Assembly (NCBI RefSeq): GCF_900496995.4
Contig: NC_044029.1
Location: 6,014,001-6,078,000 of the forward strand
Direction of reading: 5' to 3'
Source: Aquila chrysaetos chrysaetos
Taxonomy: Eukaryota > Chordata > Aves > Accipitriformes > Accipitridae
Length of the DNA stretch: 64,000 bases
In this document: positions 11,661-23,370 of the stretch, in pieces
Numbering within the stretch: position 1 is the stretch's first letter
How the letters are laid out: each line of letters begins with the position of its first letter
Translations under genes and position numbers: made by a program
The notes under the pieces: generated by a model
Seen by the model: the letters and a program-made list of their open reading frames with translations, nothing else
Told to the model about the DNA's origin: nothing
The model's database searches: none

Positions 11661-14218
11661 AAAATGTAGTAAAATATGGAAGCTGACACCTATCCGAACA
11701 CTATTTTTCTTCCAGATTAGTGTTACTTCCAAAAATTTTCAACAGATCCAGTCTCAAAAAGAGCTTCACATCATTTCATGAGACTTTTTGGACCGCTCAC
11801 TGCAGTATGCTTCCTGGCTTTTCAAAACACTAACCTCTATACAAGGGTCTGTTCTGCTTTGCTGTCCACCCTGGGGTCTTCTCCAGGGCTACAAAAATCA
11901 GCTCTACCTTCAATTTAAATATTGGATCATATTGCTCATTTGGCCATCATACTAGACAGTTAGAGGGACAGGGCAGCTGGATCATATTTTTTTCAAATAC
12001 TTTCTTCATTGAAAAGCGCATTTCTGGGACAGCCAATAATCACTGTACATTTAGGTCGGTATCTTCTTATAATTTTAGCCAAAAGCAAAACTTACAAAAT
12101 CCTTTTTGAATAGAATTCATGCTGGGTTGAAAGAAATAGTTCAGAAATATTGAAACCAACTGGTCCTGCCATTTCCAGCATATTTCATTTCCAGCCACTT
12201 GTGATATAATAGAAGATACAAAGCACAAACTTAATAAAGTATGGGCAGAAAGCAGGATTATTGCTTTTGAGCAATAGCTCGCTGCTTAGAATAGAGGTGG
12301 TGGGAGACAAGTATTCAATTTGATTTTTTCTTCAAATCCTACCTTTCAGTGCCTGATAAGACTACATCATGGGTTGTTCCAGAGGAAAGCGTTCTCCAGC
12401 TCTTCCGTTGACGCTATTCCAACGTGCATAAAAGTATTCATGGAGAAACATACTGGCACCTCTGAAAAGAGTCGCTATATAAGAAACGGGCATGATGTCT
12501 CTCGCTGGGTGACTGGCTATTTAAGCGGGACAGGAACAGGGGAAGGAGGAGAGCAAAAGGCAACACACAGGGCACTAGACCCTGATGAAAAGGGTACCCA
12601 TACAGGCCTGTGGGACTGCCTCTCTCCTGCCATGTACATGGAATGGCTCTTCATTAATGCTACCTGCAAGCGGAGCAGGGTGAGAGGCAATCCTGGTGAT
12701 ATTCCCAGAGCTGACCAGCAGCATTTTCTGTGTGCCCAGCACACACGCTCTGTGAATTGACACTACCATACTTTGTAGTCCCCAGCTGCCACATGTGCCC
12801 TTGCTACCAGTGGTTGCCTGCAAGGCTTCTGAAATCCTTCTAAGGCAGTTTCTGGCGTTGTCTTCTACAAAGGAGCATGTTATCTGCAGGCAAGCTAAGC
12901 TCAGAGTGAATACTGACTGCTTGCAAGGTCAGCGTAAGCAGCCAAGTTGATTTTGTCTGCCCAAATGTAGACATCTGTCATGTAAATGTACACATCTGAG
13001 TTGTTCATTCCAGGTTTCCATAATAACCAAAGGAGATAAATAGGCATATCCAGAGCACAGTTCACCTTATTTATCTCATGCTTGAGTACACGTCTAAAAT
13101 AATCAGATTAATTCAGCCTATCTAATGTCATTTCTCCCTGTTGACCATAAAGGCAATCTAGGTGACTAGTACAATACACAAATCTTTTTTGTTAAAAGCT
13201 TGAGATATGACTCATATCTAACTCCAAATCTGGACTGGTCTGTGGGGTGCTAGCAGCCCTGTTAATAATCTGACCAAGTACCATTTAGATATCCACTTAA
13301 GACTCACTCTCTCCTAGCTACCAGCCTCTGAACACTGGACACAGAAAGGCTAGGGAAAAATCTCAAATTTTCAAGTTAGTATGGTTACTTTTTGCACTGT
13401 GATTCAAACTCTGGAGGGCTTGTTTGCATCTGCTGCACTTGGCCAACCACATGGTCCCAAATAATATTAGTTTAATTGAGATAGATCAGGGAAGATGGTG
13501 GATGATTCTTCTAACTTAATTCTGTCCTGACACTGGGGTTAACACAAATCCTGATATGAATTGCTTACAGAGCACTACTTTGGGATGTGATATCATGTTC
13601 GAGCACTCATCCTCTGCTGTGGACCTAATATTGTAAAATGGAGCCATAAATGTAGTGTAGGTTAAATCCCAGACAGGAATGAGCAAACAGAGGGAAAGTT
13701 TACTGGTCAACCTTCTTGACCAGCCTGAGCTCTACTACTTGCTCTGTAGCTATACATATACTGCAAAGTGGATGGGGCACACTTCAGGGGGAAACCTACA
13801 TTTTAGCTATTTATCTGAGGAAACAAGTGAGTATGAGTTGTGAGAGGCTAATTCAGAGGGCTTGATCCAGCAGATGGGACTGGGAAAGGGACTACTTTGA
13901 AACTGGGTTTGGAACAGCAAGTTGGTAATGAGTTGGTAAGACTGGTAAAACTGTCAGCCTTAAAAGAAAAAAAAACTTCAGACATGTACCAAAGGCATGT
14001 ACGAAAAATTGTATAAACTATCATAATATTTTGTATTTAAATGATCTTGTTGCAGAATCTCAGTGAATTCTATTTTAACTACAGACAATCTGGCTTTTCT
14101 TCTTTTTTTCCCAAATTGATACTTTATAGGATTTTTTTTTTTCTTGTTTCTATGGTATTTATTATCCAGCCATTTGCTTTCTATTCTGGGTTGAGCACAG
14201 AATGAAAAGCTTGAGTGC
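11661..14218. other. No recognised gene; slightly GC-richer around 12.4-12.8 kb
   Basis: A forward frame of 146 codons at 12320-12760 is the longest open frame here. Its product has no recognisable domain, signal peptide or membrane segment, and two reverse-strand frames overlap it. I therefore do not call it a gene. The rest of the interval shows nothing identifiable. Confidence 0.4.
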
Positions 14219-14290
14219 TGGGGCTAGATTACTACTTGCTGTAAATCAGGACAGTAGTATCCACTTCAGTGAAGTCACTGTTTATTTATA
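14219..14290. repeat. Possible ancient amniote interspersed repeat
   Basis: The words GGGCTAGATTACT, GCTGTAAATCAGGACAG and CCACTTCAGTGAAGTCACTG occur in the order and spacing of an old repeat I recall from turtle, crocodile and bird introns. That repeat reads roughly 'gggctagattctg ... tgtaaatcaggag ... ccactgaagtcaatgg'. The match is short and from memory, so the call is weak. The palindromic CTTCAGTGAAG core is directly visible. Confidence 0.4.
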
Positions 14291-16059
14291 TCATCTGACC
14301 TTTGAAATTTTATGATGTAGAACATTATGAAGAAACCTTTGGAAGGAAGTCCATTGGTTTGCTAGGCATCTTTGTGTTTATTTGTATTGACTTTCAAAAT
14401 AAATGGATAGTATAGGGCAAAAAATGTACTACCAGAATTCAGTCACTTAATGTATTACAAAGGAGAAGGGAAAATGAGGACGGGCTGGACAGCTCCAGGC
14501 TCACTGAACAAATGGTAAATTCAAGAATACCATAATGGTTTCATTTTCACAGAATTTACAGATCTTTTCAATATTTTTATCCCTTTTCTTTGGAAGGCGT
14601 AGGTCCTACAGGTTAGGTACTACAGCACTCAGCATAGGCAGTATGTGTCTTGCATCTGCACAGATGCCCACACCTGTGGAAACCTACATTCAGTGATTTG
14701 CTCTATTGCAGACTACATCAAGGGTTCTTTTCTTTTTTAACATTCCCCCCTCAAAAAATATAGTCTGAGAGATTTCTTCTTTCAGACATGCTCAAATGGA
14801 CAACTTGCCCACCAGTGTGCTTATTTACCACTATGTGAACTGCTTCCCATTTGTGATGTTATAACATCCCTATGGCAACTGCAGCACTTGCTTACATGGG
14901 AAAGTCATTTTAGGAAAGTATTGAATTTATTTTTAGCTTCTTTTACTGAAATCTAGCAGCTGGAAATGAAGTGAGCCAGCACCATGTTACTAGCCAGGGC
15001 TTTGTAGAAGAAAGAACTACTGGTTTCAATCATACTATTTTCACTATTACTTAATTATTTCTTTATTGTGCAGAATGCTTGAGTCCTCTCTCTGCCCTTC
15101 TTCAGCCATTAAAATCAATGTAGATTTTATCAAAGGGCCGATTGAAATTGAATTTGGAATTTAAGATGTCATGACACCACCATCATAATTATTCTTATTC
15201 TGATGTTTATTATTGACCTTAATTCCAAGATGCTTGACCATAACAAAAATGGAAAATCATAATTGAAATTGTGATAAAAATGTTTAACTGTGAAAAAGAT
15301 ACAAGAATAAGGAAAATTCCTTGTCTCATGAAAATGAATATAAATTTCTTCAGCTTGGGTCTGTCTCACAGGTTTGTATCTTTAGGATCAGCAATAATGA
15401 AGAAACAAAATCAGTTCAGAGGTCATTTCTGCTCTCCTGCTTGCAGGGCAAAAAAAATTGAATCTGTATTCTCTCTTCAGTGTGTATTGAAATAAAGGGA
15501 AAAGTAATGAAGTTAACCATGAACTTCACACCCCATCAAAAGCAGAAAGCATTAAAGTTCATGCTTTATTAATGGCAGAAGAGGAATTCCCATTTAGTCT
15601 TGCTGTAATCTGAAAGAGTACCGTTACTAAAATGACCAGCTTGCAAATCACAATTTCTAGTTATTTCTCTCTCCTGCCACCTGTATTAAGCCACTTATCA
15701 CAGATACATGTGATTTAACTCTCTTCCCCAAGTGTTGTGAGCATATTTGCTGCATCCTATTTCACAGGGAGGCTTGGAATGCTACATAAACCAAACTGCT
15801 TTCCTGGAAAAGACATTAATGTGCCTGCTTGTGTATCTTCATAGGCAAAAAGGCACATACCGAACAAAAACTGTCAGACACTGTAGTGCTATAATGCTTC
15901 AAGGTTAAGGGCACACTCCTGGTCGCTGAATTCGTAGTGTCGAGGTGAGAGCTGACGATGCCGCGCAGCGATGGGAGGAAGGCTAGGCTCCTGCCTCAGG
16001 TCTCACAAGTGCTCTGAGCACTGAGACGCTTTAGCCAGCCCGCAAGAAGGAGTAAGGAG
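14291..16059. other. No recognised gene
   Basis: Nothing identifiable. A small cluster of CpG dinucleotides at about 15930-15975 is too short and sparse to be called a CpG island. Confidence 0.45.
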
Positions 16060-16480
16060 GAGGACGTGTCTGAAATCCTTTTTCATTGATGAACATAAAA
16101 AAACCTCCTGTGGCAGCAAGTTCCGAAAGTTCGATACCTGCTGTGTGAAGAAGTACTTTCTTCTAGCTATTTTAAGCTTACCTCCTACTAGTGTCATTGA
16201 GTTGCCCTCTGGTTCCAGTACTGTGGGATTTGGTAAACAACAGTTCTGCATTCACCTTACCCTCTGCCTTCATGAATTTTAGACCTCAGTCTGTTGTCCC
16301 TCAGCCTTCTCTGCTCTGAAGCAGAGCCCCAGCCCTTTAGTCTCTTCTCAGAAGATGGCACCTCCATCTCCCAGTCATCGTGCCTTGTCACTGGCCTTTG
16401 GTTTCCAGTTCCCCTTCTGGACCCCCGAGTCTGGATTTTTTTGACCCCCATCTTGAATCACCTTCATCAGGAGCTGACTG
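16060..16480 (-). mobile_element. Ancient CR1/L3-type LINE fragment (reverse)
   Basis: Read on the plus strand this is the complement of the 3' part of an ancient CR1/L3-like ORF2. Directly visible words are CTGTGGCAGCAAGTTCCG, CTGTGTGAAGAAGTACTTTC, a following stretch matching the 'cctgctactagtgtcattgag' region (about 16180-16201), and later CCTCAGTCTGTTGTCCCTCAGC and CAGCCCTTTAGTCTCTTCTC. The same words occur in the CR1/L3 elements known from turtles, crocodilians and, as L3, in mammals. The reverse frames at 16003-16251 and 16257-16451 are its decayed coding sequence. Many substitutions and no preserved tail indicate great age. Confidence 0.8.
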
Positions 16481-19400
16481 AGTTGGCTTGGCAATGACAG
16501 GAGTGTTATTAAGGCATGTCCGTCAACACATGGAAGATTTTCTGTCATTTTGGATGTTTAGCTTGTCTCAAACACTCAAGTTAAATATGGCTTTTTTGAG
16601 CCTTTCTCCTGAATTTAAGGACCAGCATGCTTCTTAAGCAACGTGAATGCTTTGCTGAATGCTTGCCAGCATGCTCAGAGCCTTGCAAATTGTGCATAAA
16701 ATAACCATAATGATTTGATATACTTGAATCCTAAGAATAAATACACTTTTTTCTTCTTCTTTAAGCCCCCTCTATGTATAGATTTAGTGTGTTTCATAAT
16801 GCTCTCAGCTTTTTTTTGGCAGCTGTGCTCCAGAACATTTTTGGCATGAACACTTACTTCTTGGCAGTAATACAAACTTTTATTAGACTATATATATTAT
16901 TTCTTTTCAATTGTTCTGGTTTACTATATAAATGTGTGTGTCCCTCCCAGTTGTCTTTTAGTGGATTGTAGTCAAAATACTTAACTTCTTGCATTAACAG
17001 ACATTAACAGGAATTTCCAGGCATATGCTTTTCTTGCATTCAAAGATCTACACATTTATCTACTCCAAGTGCTTTTGCTCATAAAGTGTAAGACAACCCT
17101 GAGAACAGTCATTTCTTCCTCAACTAAATTAGCCCAATATACTTTCTCTCTCTGCTTTTGCCAACATACTTGATCCTTTTCTGGGAGTATATATTATTGG
17201 GGAAAAAAAAAAGGTTTGATAGCCTCTTGTCTATTGATGGGCAATTTATTTAGATAATCAAAAAAATGCTCTATAGTGTCAGTTCTGCTGATAGTATTGG
17301 GAAGTAGATCGGTAAATATTAGGAAATGAACAAAACTATTCATTCACATACATAAGTACATTGTCACTTTTAATGAGTTTCATGTTAATACACCATATTG
17401 TGCAATGGCAGATGTAGTTGTCTTTCTGGACACTATATATTATATCTATGCTGTAACAGATTGCAGAAATTCAAAACTAGTCGTGCTTCTGATTAAAACA
17501 GTGAGAGTAAGATTTCTTGACAAATGCATATTGGGAGTTACTCATCTTCCCGTTAAAATCTATCTGCTTATACATTCTATTAGTTTATATATAATTTGCT
17601 TAATTATTTGCTGCAGTATTTCCCATGAATTACAGTTTAGCTGACTGTATAATTTTCCCAGCTCTTCCTTAAAAAGAAAAAGGTGGATCTGTTTGCCCTT
17701 TCCCCATCTTCTGGACCCTCAGTCATGCTCCGCAAGATCTAAAAAATACACATCTCCAATACTGGGACTGCTCAGCCCAGTTCCTAAAATATATCTGGGA
17801 ATTATACTTAATATTATTGCCTTAAGAAACCGTCAACTCTCCTTTACTTGTTTTGCCTTGGACTTTCTCTGAGGGGGATATTAGTTTCCAGTTCCCCAGG
17901 GTTTATTGAAATCTGTCTTCTTAAGTCTTCTGGGTTTATTACACTTTTTCTTATTTTTCTTCCTACCTCAGCGATTTGGGATCACCATCACCACCCAAGT
18001 TGCATTCAGCCTTTGTCAGTTAGTCTGTAGTGAGGAGGAGAAAACACTCTTCTCCTGTATCCTTTACTTTCTCTGTCAAATCCTCAGCTCATTCCATGAC
18101 TCTACTGAATAGTTTCAAAATTTCTCTCCCAACATATGCCCTTTTAATGTTCCTGTAAAACCACTCAGTCCTCTGAATCAGAGAATTTTGTTCCTTCTTT
18201 ACAAAAAGTTATATCCACCTCAGCTCACTTGGCTCAATCAATCACCATAATCCTTAGTATGATATACTTTTTGTCTTTTGCTGTTAGGCAATGTTCTGGA
18301 CTTCAGAGCAGATATGTGTCTTTGAGGTAGATGGCAACACTTCTTCCCTTTTCGGTGTCTGACCTTTTATATTAATGTAAATATTGATTGTATTGGTTTA
18401 AAATTTTGTGCGGTTTAATATTTTGTATTAATATTAATAAATATTGAATATCAATTAATACATATTTTCTATTTATTATTGTATTTTATTAGATTTGTTA
18501 CCATTAATATCATATGAATTGTGTATTATGACCTAAGTATATGTATTGCATCATGAACTGTGTATTATGCCAAATAAGTCATACAGTTGATTAAATAGTA
18601 AGGCTTCCAGATCTAATTATTGATACCTCATATTTCTTGTCTGTAGACATCTAATATGATCAGCAAACTGAGTTTTCTGTTGTTTGGGAAGGGGGTGTCA
18701 TGTCTAGAACAGCTAGGTTACCTTTATTTTTTTTTTCTCAAATCTGAACCACTGTAAATTTATACCACTAGTCTTATTTGTCCAGCCTCTTCTCTAATAG
18801 TGGACATTTTTCATCCCTGGTTAGCAACTGTATATTCAAAGCTGAATTAAAACCTTCCTCACTATGGGACAGATATACTTTTCAACTATCCTGATCATCA
18901 GCCCGATAACAACAGTGAGAAGCCAAAGTTAATACAACAAAAAGGTGTTTTCAATAATGGTAAAGTAAAAAAAACCCCATAATCAATAATATTATCAGAA
19001 ACAGAATTTTACTCTTGAGGAACTAGTCATTAATTTCTTTAAAATTCTTAATTTAGAAATTGAAAATATTTTTTTTATACAGAAATCTGTGGAATAAGTG
19101 TGGGAGATCATAAGGGGGAAAGTCAGGGGATGAAATTACAATGGAATATATATTAGGAGGATTAATTTTAACCATTTAAAAGTAGTTGTGTAATCTAATC
19201 TAGCTGTGTATACTCCTCTGACAATTAATATAGAAAAGTAATCACCTCTACAGATGATGTCCTCCCATCCTGAGATACGTAAGCATCGTGAATCAGTCTC
19301 TGAAACTGCCTATCTTACTTTCTTAACTTCAGAATTAAAAAAGTAGAATGAGCAGCTCAGGCTGCATGCTGGCTTTTAGACAGCTAAAATTAGGTGGGAT

Positions 19401-20907
19401 TAGTCTGGCCTAGTTATCAGCATCTCTGAGCAAAGGAAAAGAGAAGAGAAGATTCAGGTGTTCTGCAACAGGAGAAATTATAAGTAGGGAAAGATATTGG
19501 GGGCTATACAAGGAAAAGTGTGATAAACAAGGCAGTATGATAAAAATACTGCTTTCCATAAAGGAAAACAAGTGTGGATTCAGTGCCAGATGAGGAAATT
19601 CAAATGGAAACTCAAGAGCCAGGAAGTGGAGAGACCAAGACAGTTTGTACATGCTTGAAATGAAGTAAGGACCTAGCAAGAAAACTTGAGCCATCAACAT
19701 GGGTTGAAGCACGACAGTGGTAGGTTGGAGGCAATAACGGTTTTCTGTGCAAAAGTAGAAAGCAGGGACAGAAGTCTGTGTGGATGGGGACAGGACTCCG
19801 TCTATGAGGGAACCAGGATTTGGTTTCGTTTTAGAGAAGGGATAGAAAAGATGGGAGAAGTAGGGAGGAGTGATAGGAAAACAGTAGTGAGGAACTACAG
19901 ATGGAATAATTTTAAAAGCTTGAAAAAGTGAAACCTAAAGGAGGACTGAGGACCGAAAAGATCAAGTTGAAAGAGCGGAGGTGGCATGAAGTAGTTAGAG
20001 GATTTGGACAGATGGGCAATGCCATGTGCATACAAAAGGACTGAAAAATGCGGTGAGAACAGTCTGTGGCTTAGAAAGGAGCCATTTTTGACCTTGGGCA
20101 ACTGAGGAACGTTGTCTTAGGGAAGAAAAGGCATCCAGGTTTCAGTATCAAGAGGAGATTTGTAGTTGAAGCCATCGGATAAGAACTGCCTCCCTTTTCA
20201 GAAAATAAAATTGCATATTTTTCAGCTGAAAACCAAGCTATTTTAGCAAAGTTATTTTGTTGTTAAACACTCTCTCAGTTCTCACAAAATGACTACAAAT
20301 TGTATTATATTTTCATTACAAGATGCAATTCATAGTGATTTACTATTGGAAAACAATAACAAACAGATTGACTTCTTGTCTACTCCCATAATTTTACTTT
20401 TTATTTTTAGAGTACAATATTAATTAACATAATACTAATTCCCTTCCCCTCCTCTCCTTTTCAAAAAAATGCTGGAAGAGCCATGACATAACAGTCAAGT
20501 TTTTGCCCTGATTTGTCTTGTATTAAATGTTTTAAGATGTGCTACTGCAATTAGGACAAAATTACAGGAAGCTAAAAGACATGAACATAACTGATAAAGA
20601 TATTATATTTAGACACAGAAAAAAGAAAATACAGCAAATGGAACACAATTTGTTTCATTTTTCTTTTCCAGTAAGGTGTAGGAGTTTTGCAGCATAAGTA
20701 TTGAAGCAGAATCTAAGCCCTTTTTCTTTCTGTCAATGATGTTACAGGATTATTCTATTGAATATTAACTCTGAAGATGATCTTTATAGAGAAGATTTTT
20801 CAAAGGTACAAATTGGATTTCAGATGCCCAGGTTTTATTGATCTTTAGTAGAAACTGTGTAGAAAATCAGTCTCTTTACTTTTAAAAATCTTCCCAGTTT
20901 CTGCATC
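16481..20907. other. AT-rich DNA, no gene recognised
   Basis: Nothing identifiable as a gene. A very AT-rich patch built from TTAATATT-like words lies at about 18400-18500. The frames at 17405-17644 and 19410-19712 have no recognisable features and are treated as chance. Confidence 0.45.
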
Positions 20908-20989
20908 TGTGTGTGTATGTGTGTATATACAAATACATAGATATATACCTGTGGATATGTCTGTGTGTGTATACATATATATATATAAA
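20908..20989. repeat. TG/TA-rich microsatellite
   Basis: Interrupted runs of TG and TA dinucleotides (TGTGTGTATGTGTGTATATAC, and later GTGTGTGTATACATATATATATATA) form a degraded compound microsatellite. Confidence 0.85.
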
Positions 20990-23283
20990 TGTGCTACCCT
21001 CAAAAAGCTATGGGAAAATCAATCTCTCAGTCAATCGGGAAAATTATTGTTATAACTGAATTGGAATAGAAGAATCACATTTTCCTTTTGACCTTTATTT
21101 GAAGTGGTATGGATCTAAAAGCAAGAACAAGGACATTTGGGCCATAAACTTCAAAAGATTTAATTAATAATAATAATAATAAAAGTAACAGGTAAATGAC
21201 TGCCATATATTATGAGCAGAAGATCTAGTTTGCTCCCCGGATCATATCCATTTGGAAAGCAACTTGGGACAGATCAGTTTAGGCTATGAGAAATTTAGCC
21301 AGACAACTACTTGCATAACTTATTTGGCATGCATTGTTTTTGTAATTTTGTATATATTGAGATTGGATTTTCAGTACTTCTAGGCAATATGCCATTTAAT
21401 TCTCTATGTAATAACCCTTAATACCTGGAAAGGAAATGGTGAGAGATCTTAAAATTTTTCTAGCTAGTACAATGCTGTTTCTGGGTAAAGTTTTCAAAAA
21501 TCTGTCAGGGCAATTGCTCCTGTTCAGGGGGATAGGGCATGAGGATATTTCCTCTCAACTTCAGCATGTAAGAGTTCTTAATTAACATTTCTGTCTTGTC
21601 TAAAATAACGTATCTTTTTCTGCCTAGCTTCTATTTTAGTTATTTGGAGGTAGAATGATGTGATTTCACAATTAGTGCACTTTAAGAAGCAATCCATTTA
21701 AATAACATTTTACATGAACACATGACATTCAGTCTAATTCTAAGTATTAAATAAAGAGCAAATAAAAAACACTGGATGCTGAAACTGGGAAGCAAAGGTG
21801 CAGACTGTGTAACATAAGTAACTTTAGGTCCCTCTGCCATTGATCTCTTCAAAATGTACCGAGAGCTCATTCCTGAAAAGAAAAATGTTTCTATTGTCTG
21901 GTGTCCTACTTTTTACGCAGCCTAATTGAACAAAATAGTCTAAAATGGAACCCAACTATTCCTAGAGAGCACAGGGGAAGCATACTAGATTGCCATCAGG
22001 AGATGATTTTAATGACTTTAAAAGAACTTTTAATGTCACGAGTAGTGACAATTTTGCAATCAAATGTCCCACACCCAACCTCCCTTCCCATGGACTGTCA
22101 GATTTACAGATGAGTGATGACTTCAAGTTCCTGAAAAACTAGCTGTTTCCTAGCTTTTATTGCTATGACTTACATAAGAAAGAACAGATTCAAACTGGGT
22201 GAACTCAGTGAGTTATTTACACTAAAAGGATGATATTCTTACGGCATTTATATGTGTTTTGACTGACAGATTTTTGTGCTGCTCTCTTTGGACTCTGTTA
22301 CACATTGTATTCCAGAGAACCTTGAGAAATTTGTTTCCATTATAGGCCAGAGAGATTAATCTAGACTGCTTGTGTTGTGTTAAATAAACCTTTGATGAAA
22401 TTACTCAGACATTAATAAATTGTCCTTCAAGTGATCTTCTGTGGTGGTATCAGAGCAAAAATTACTGAGGTAATGAAAATGTACTTTTCACAAGAATGCC
22501 AGAAGGTAACACTGACTGAATTATTTTAGTTTTTTGGAATATTCCTGTCCAAATGGCGTGAATAATTTTGGGTAAAGACACCTAAATATGGGGGCTTTCT
22601 GCTGATGGAGACTGCCAATACTTTTGTTCAGAAAAACAGAAGCTTGGTATGATCAAGGTGGCATTGTGCAATCCCTGCTTTAAAAATAATCTCTTAGCAT
22701 TGACAGATTTGTGAACTAACAAGCAATATCAAGGTTTCTGTTCTTAAGAGAGCAATTTGGACATTTGAGGATCTAAAAGCCATGAATTTTCTTCATCCTT
22801 ATCAATCCCATTTCAACCAACTACATGAACAAAGAGTTAGAGAAGGCAAAACAGGGACTGTTAGGACTGGAAATTCTTCTGACTTTGGAGGGCTCAGATC
22901 CCAGGCACAGTCATGAGATTTTTTTGTTTGTTCACAAAAGGGTAGCGACATATAAATGCCTGAGACCCATCTTTACAAGGCATTTTACCTCCTAAAAAAG
23001 AATATTTTAAAGCAGTTTTTCAACCCAAGGATGCCAGTATAGATGGTGGAAATTCCTGAGCAATGTAGTATTAACAAGTAAAAAACCAGTCATATGATAA
23101 CTTACTTTTCTTTAAGCCAAACGAGAGGTTCAGCAAGAATAAAATACGGTGTGCCAGAGTTACGCATAAGAGAAAGAAAACACTTCATTGTGCAAACTAG
23201 AAGAAAGAGCCACCATCCCTGCCCTGCCTACCTCGTGCAGGTGCTGCAGGGTTGCACCCTTGCTGGTGAGAACACGGCGCTGC
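20990..23283. other. No recognised gene
   Basis: Unremarkable AT-rich sequence. It includes a (TAA)n run of about six units at 21163-21182. No coding or transposon signature was found. Confidence 0.45.
21163..21182. repeat. (TAA)n microsatellite
   Basis: Head-to-tail TAA units, about six copies. Confidence 0.85.
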
Positions 23284-23370
23284 TGTCCTGGTTTTAACTG
23301 GGATAGAGTTAATTGTCTTCCTAGTAGCTGGTATAGTGCTGTGTTTTTGAGTTTGGTATGAGAAAAATGT
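23284..23370 (+). mobile_element. Truncated LTR 5' end, avian endogenous-retrovirus type
   Basis: The segment begins with the canonical TG and reads TGTCCTGGTTTTAACTGGG, then ATAGAGTTAATTGTCTTCC, TAGTAGCTGGTATAGTGCTG and a 'gtatgagaaaaatg' block. I recognise this as the beginning of an LTR very common in bird genomes. After about 23370 the match stops abruptly, and unrelated GC-richer sequence (to about 23430) follows. No matching 3' end (CA), internal retroviral region or second LTR is visible, so this is a truncated solo piece. Family assignment is from memory and not named. Confidence 0.72.
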
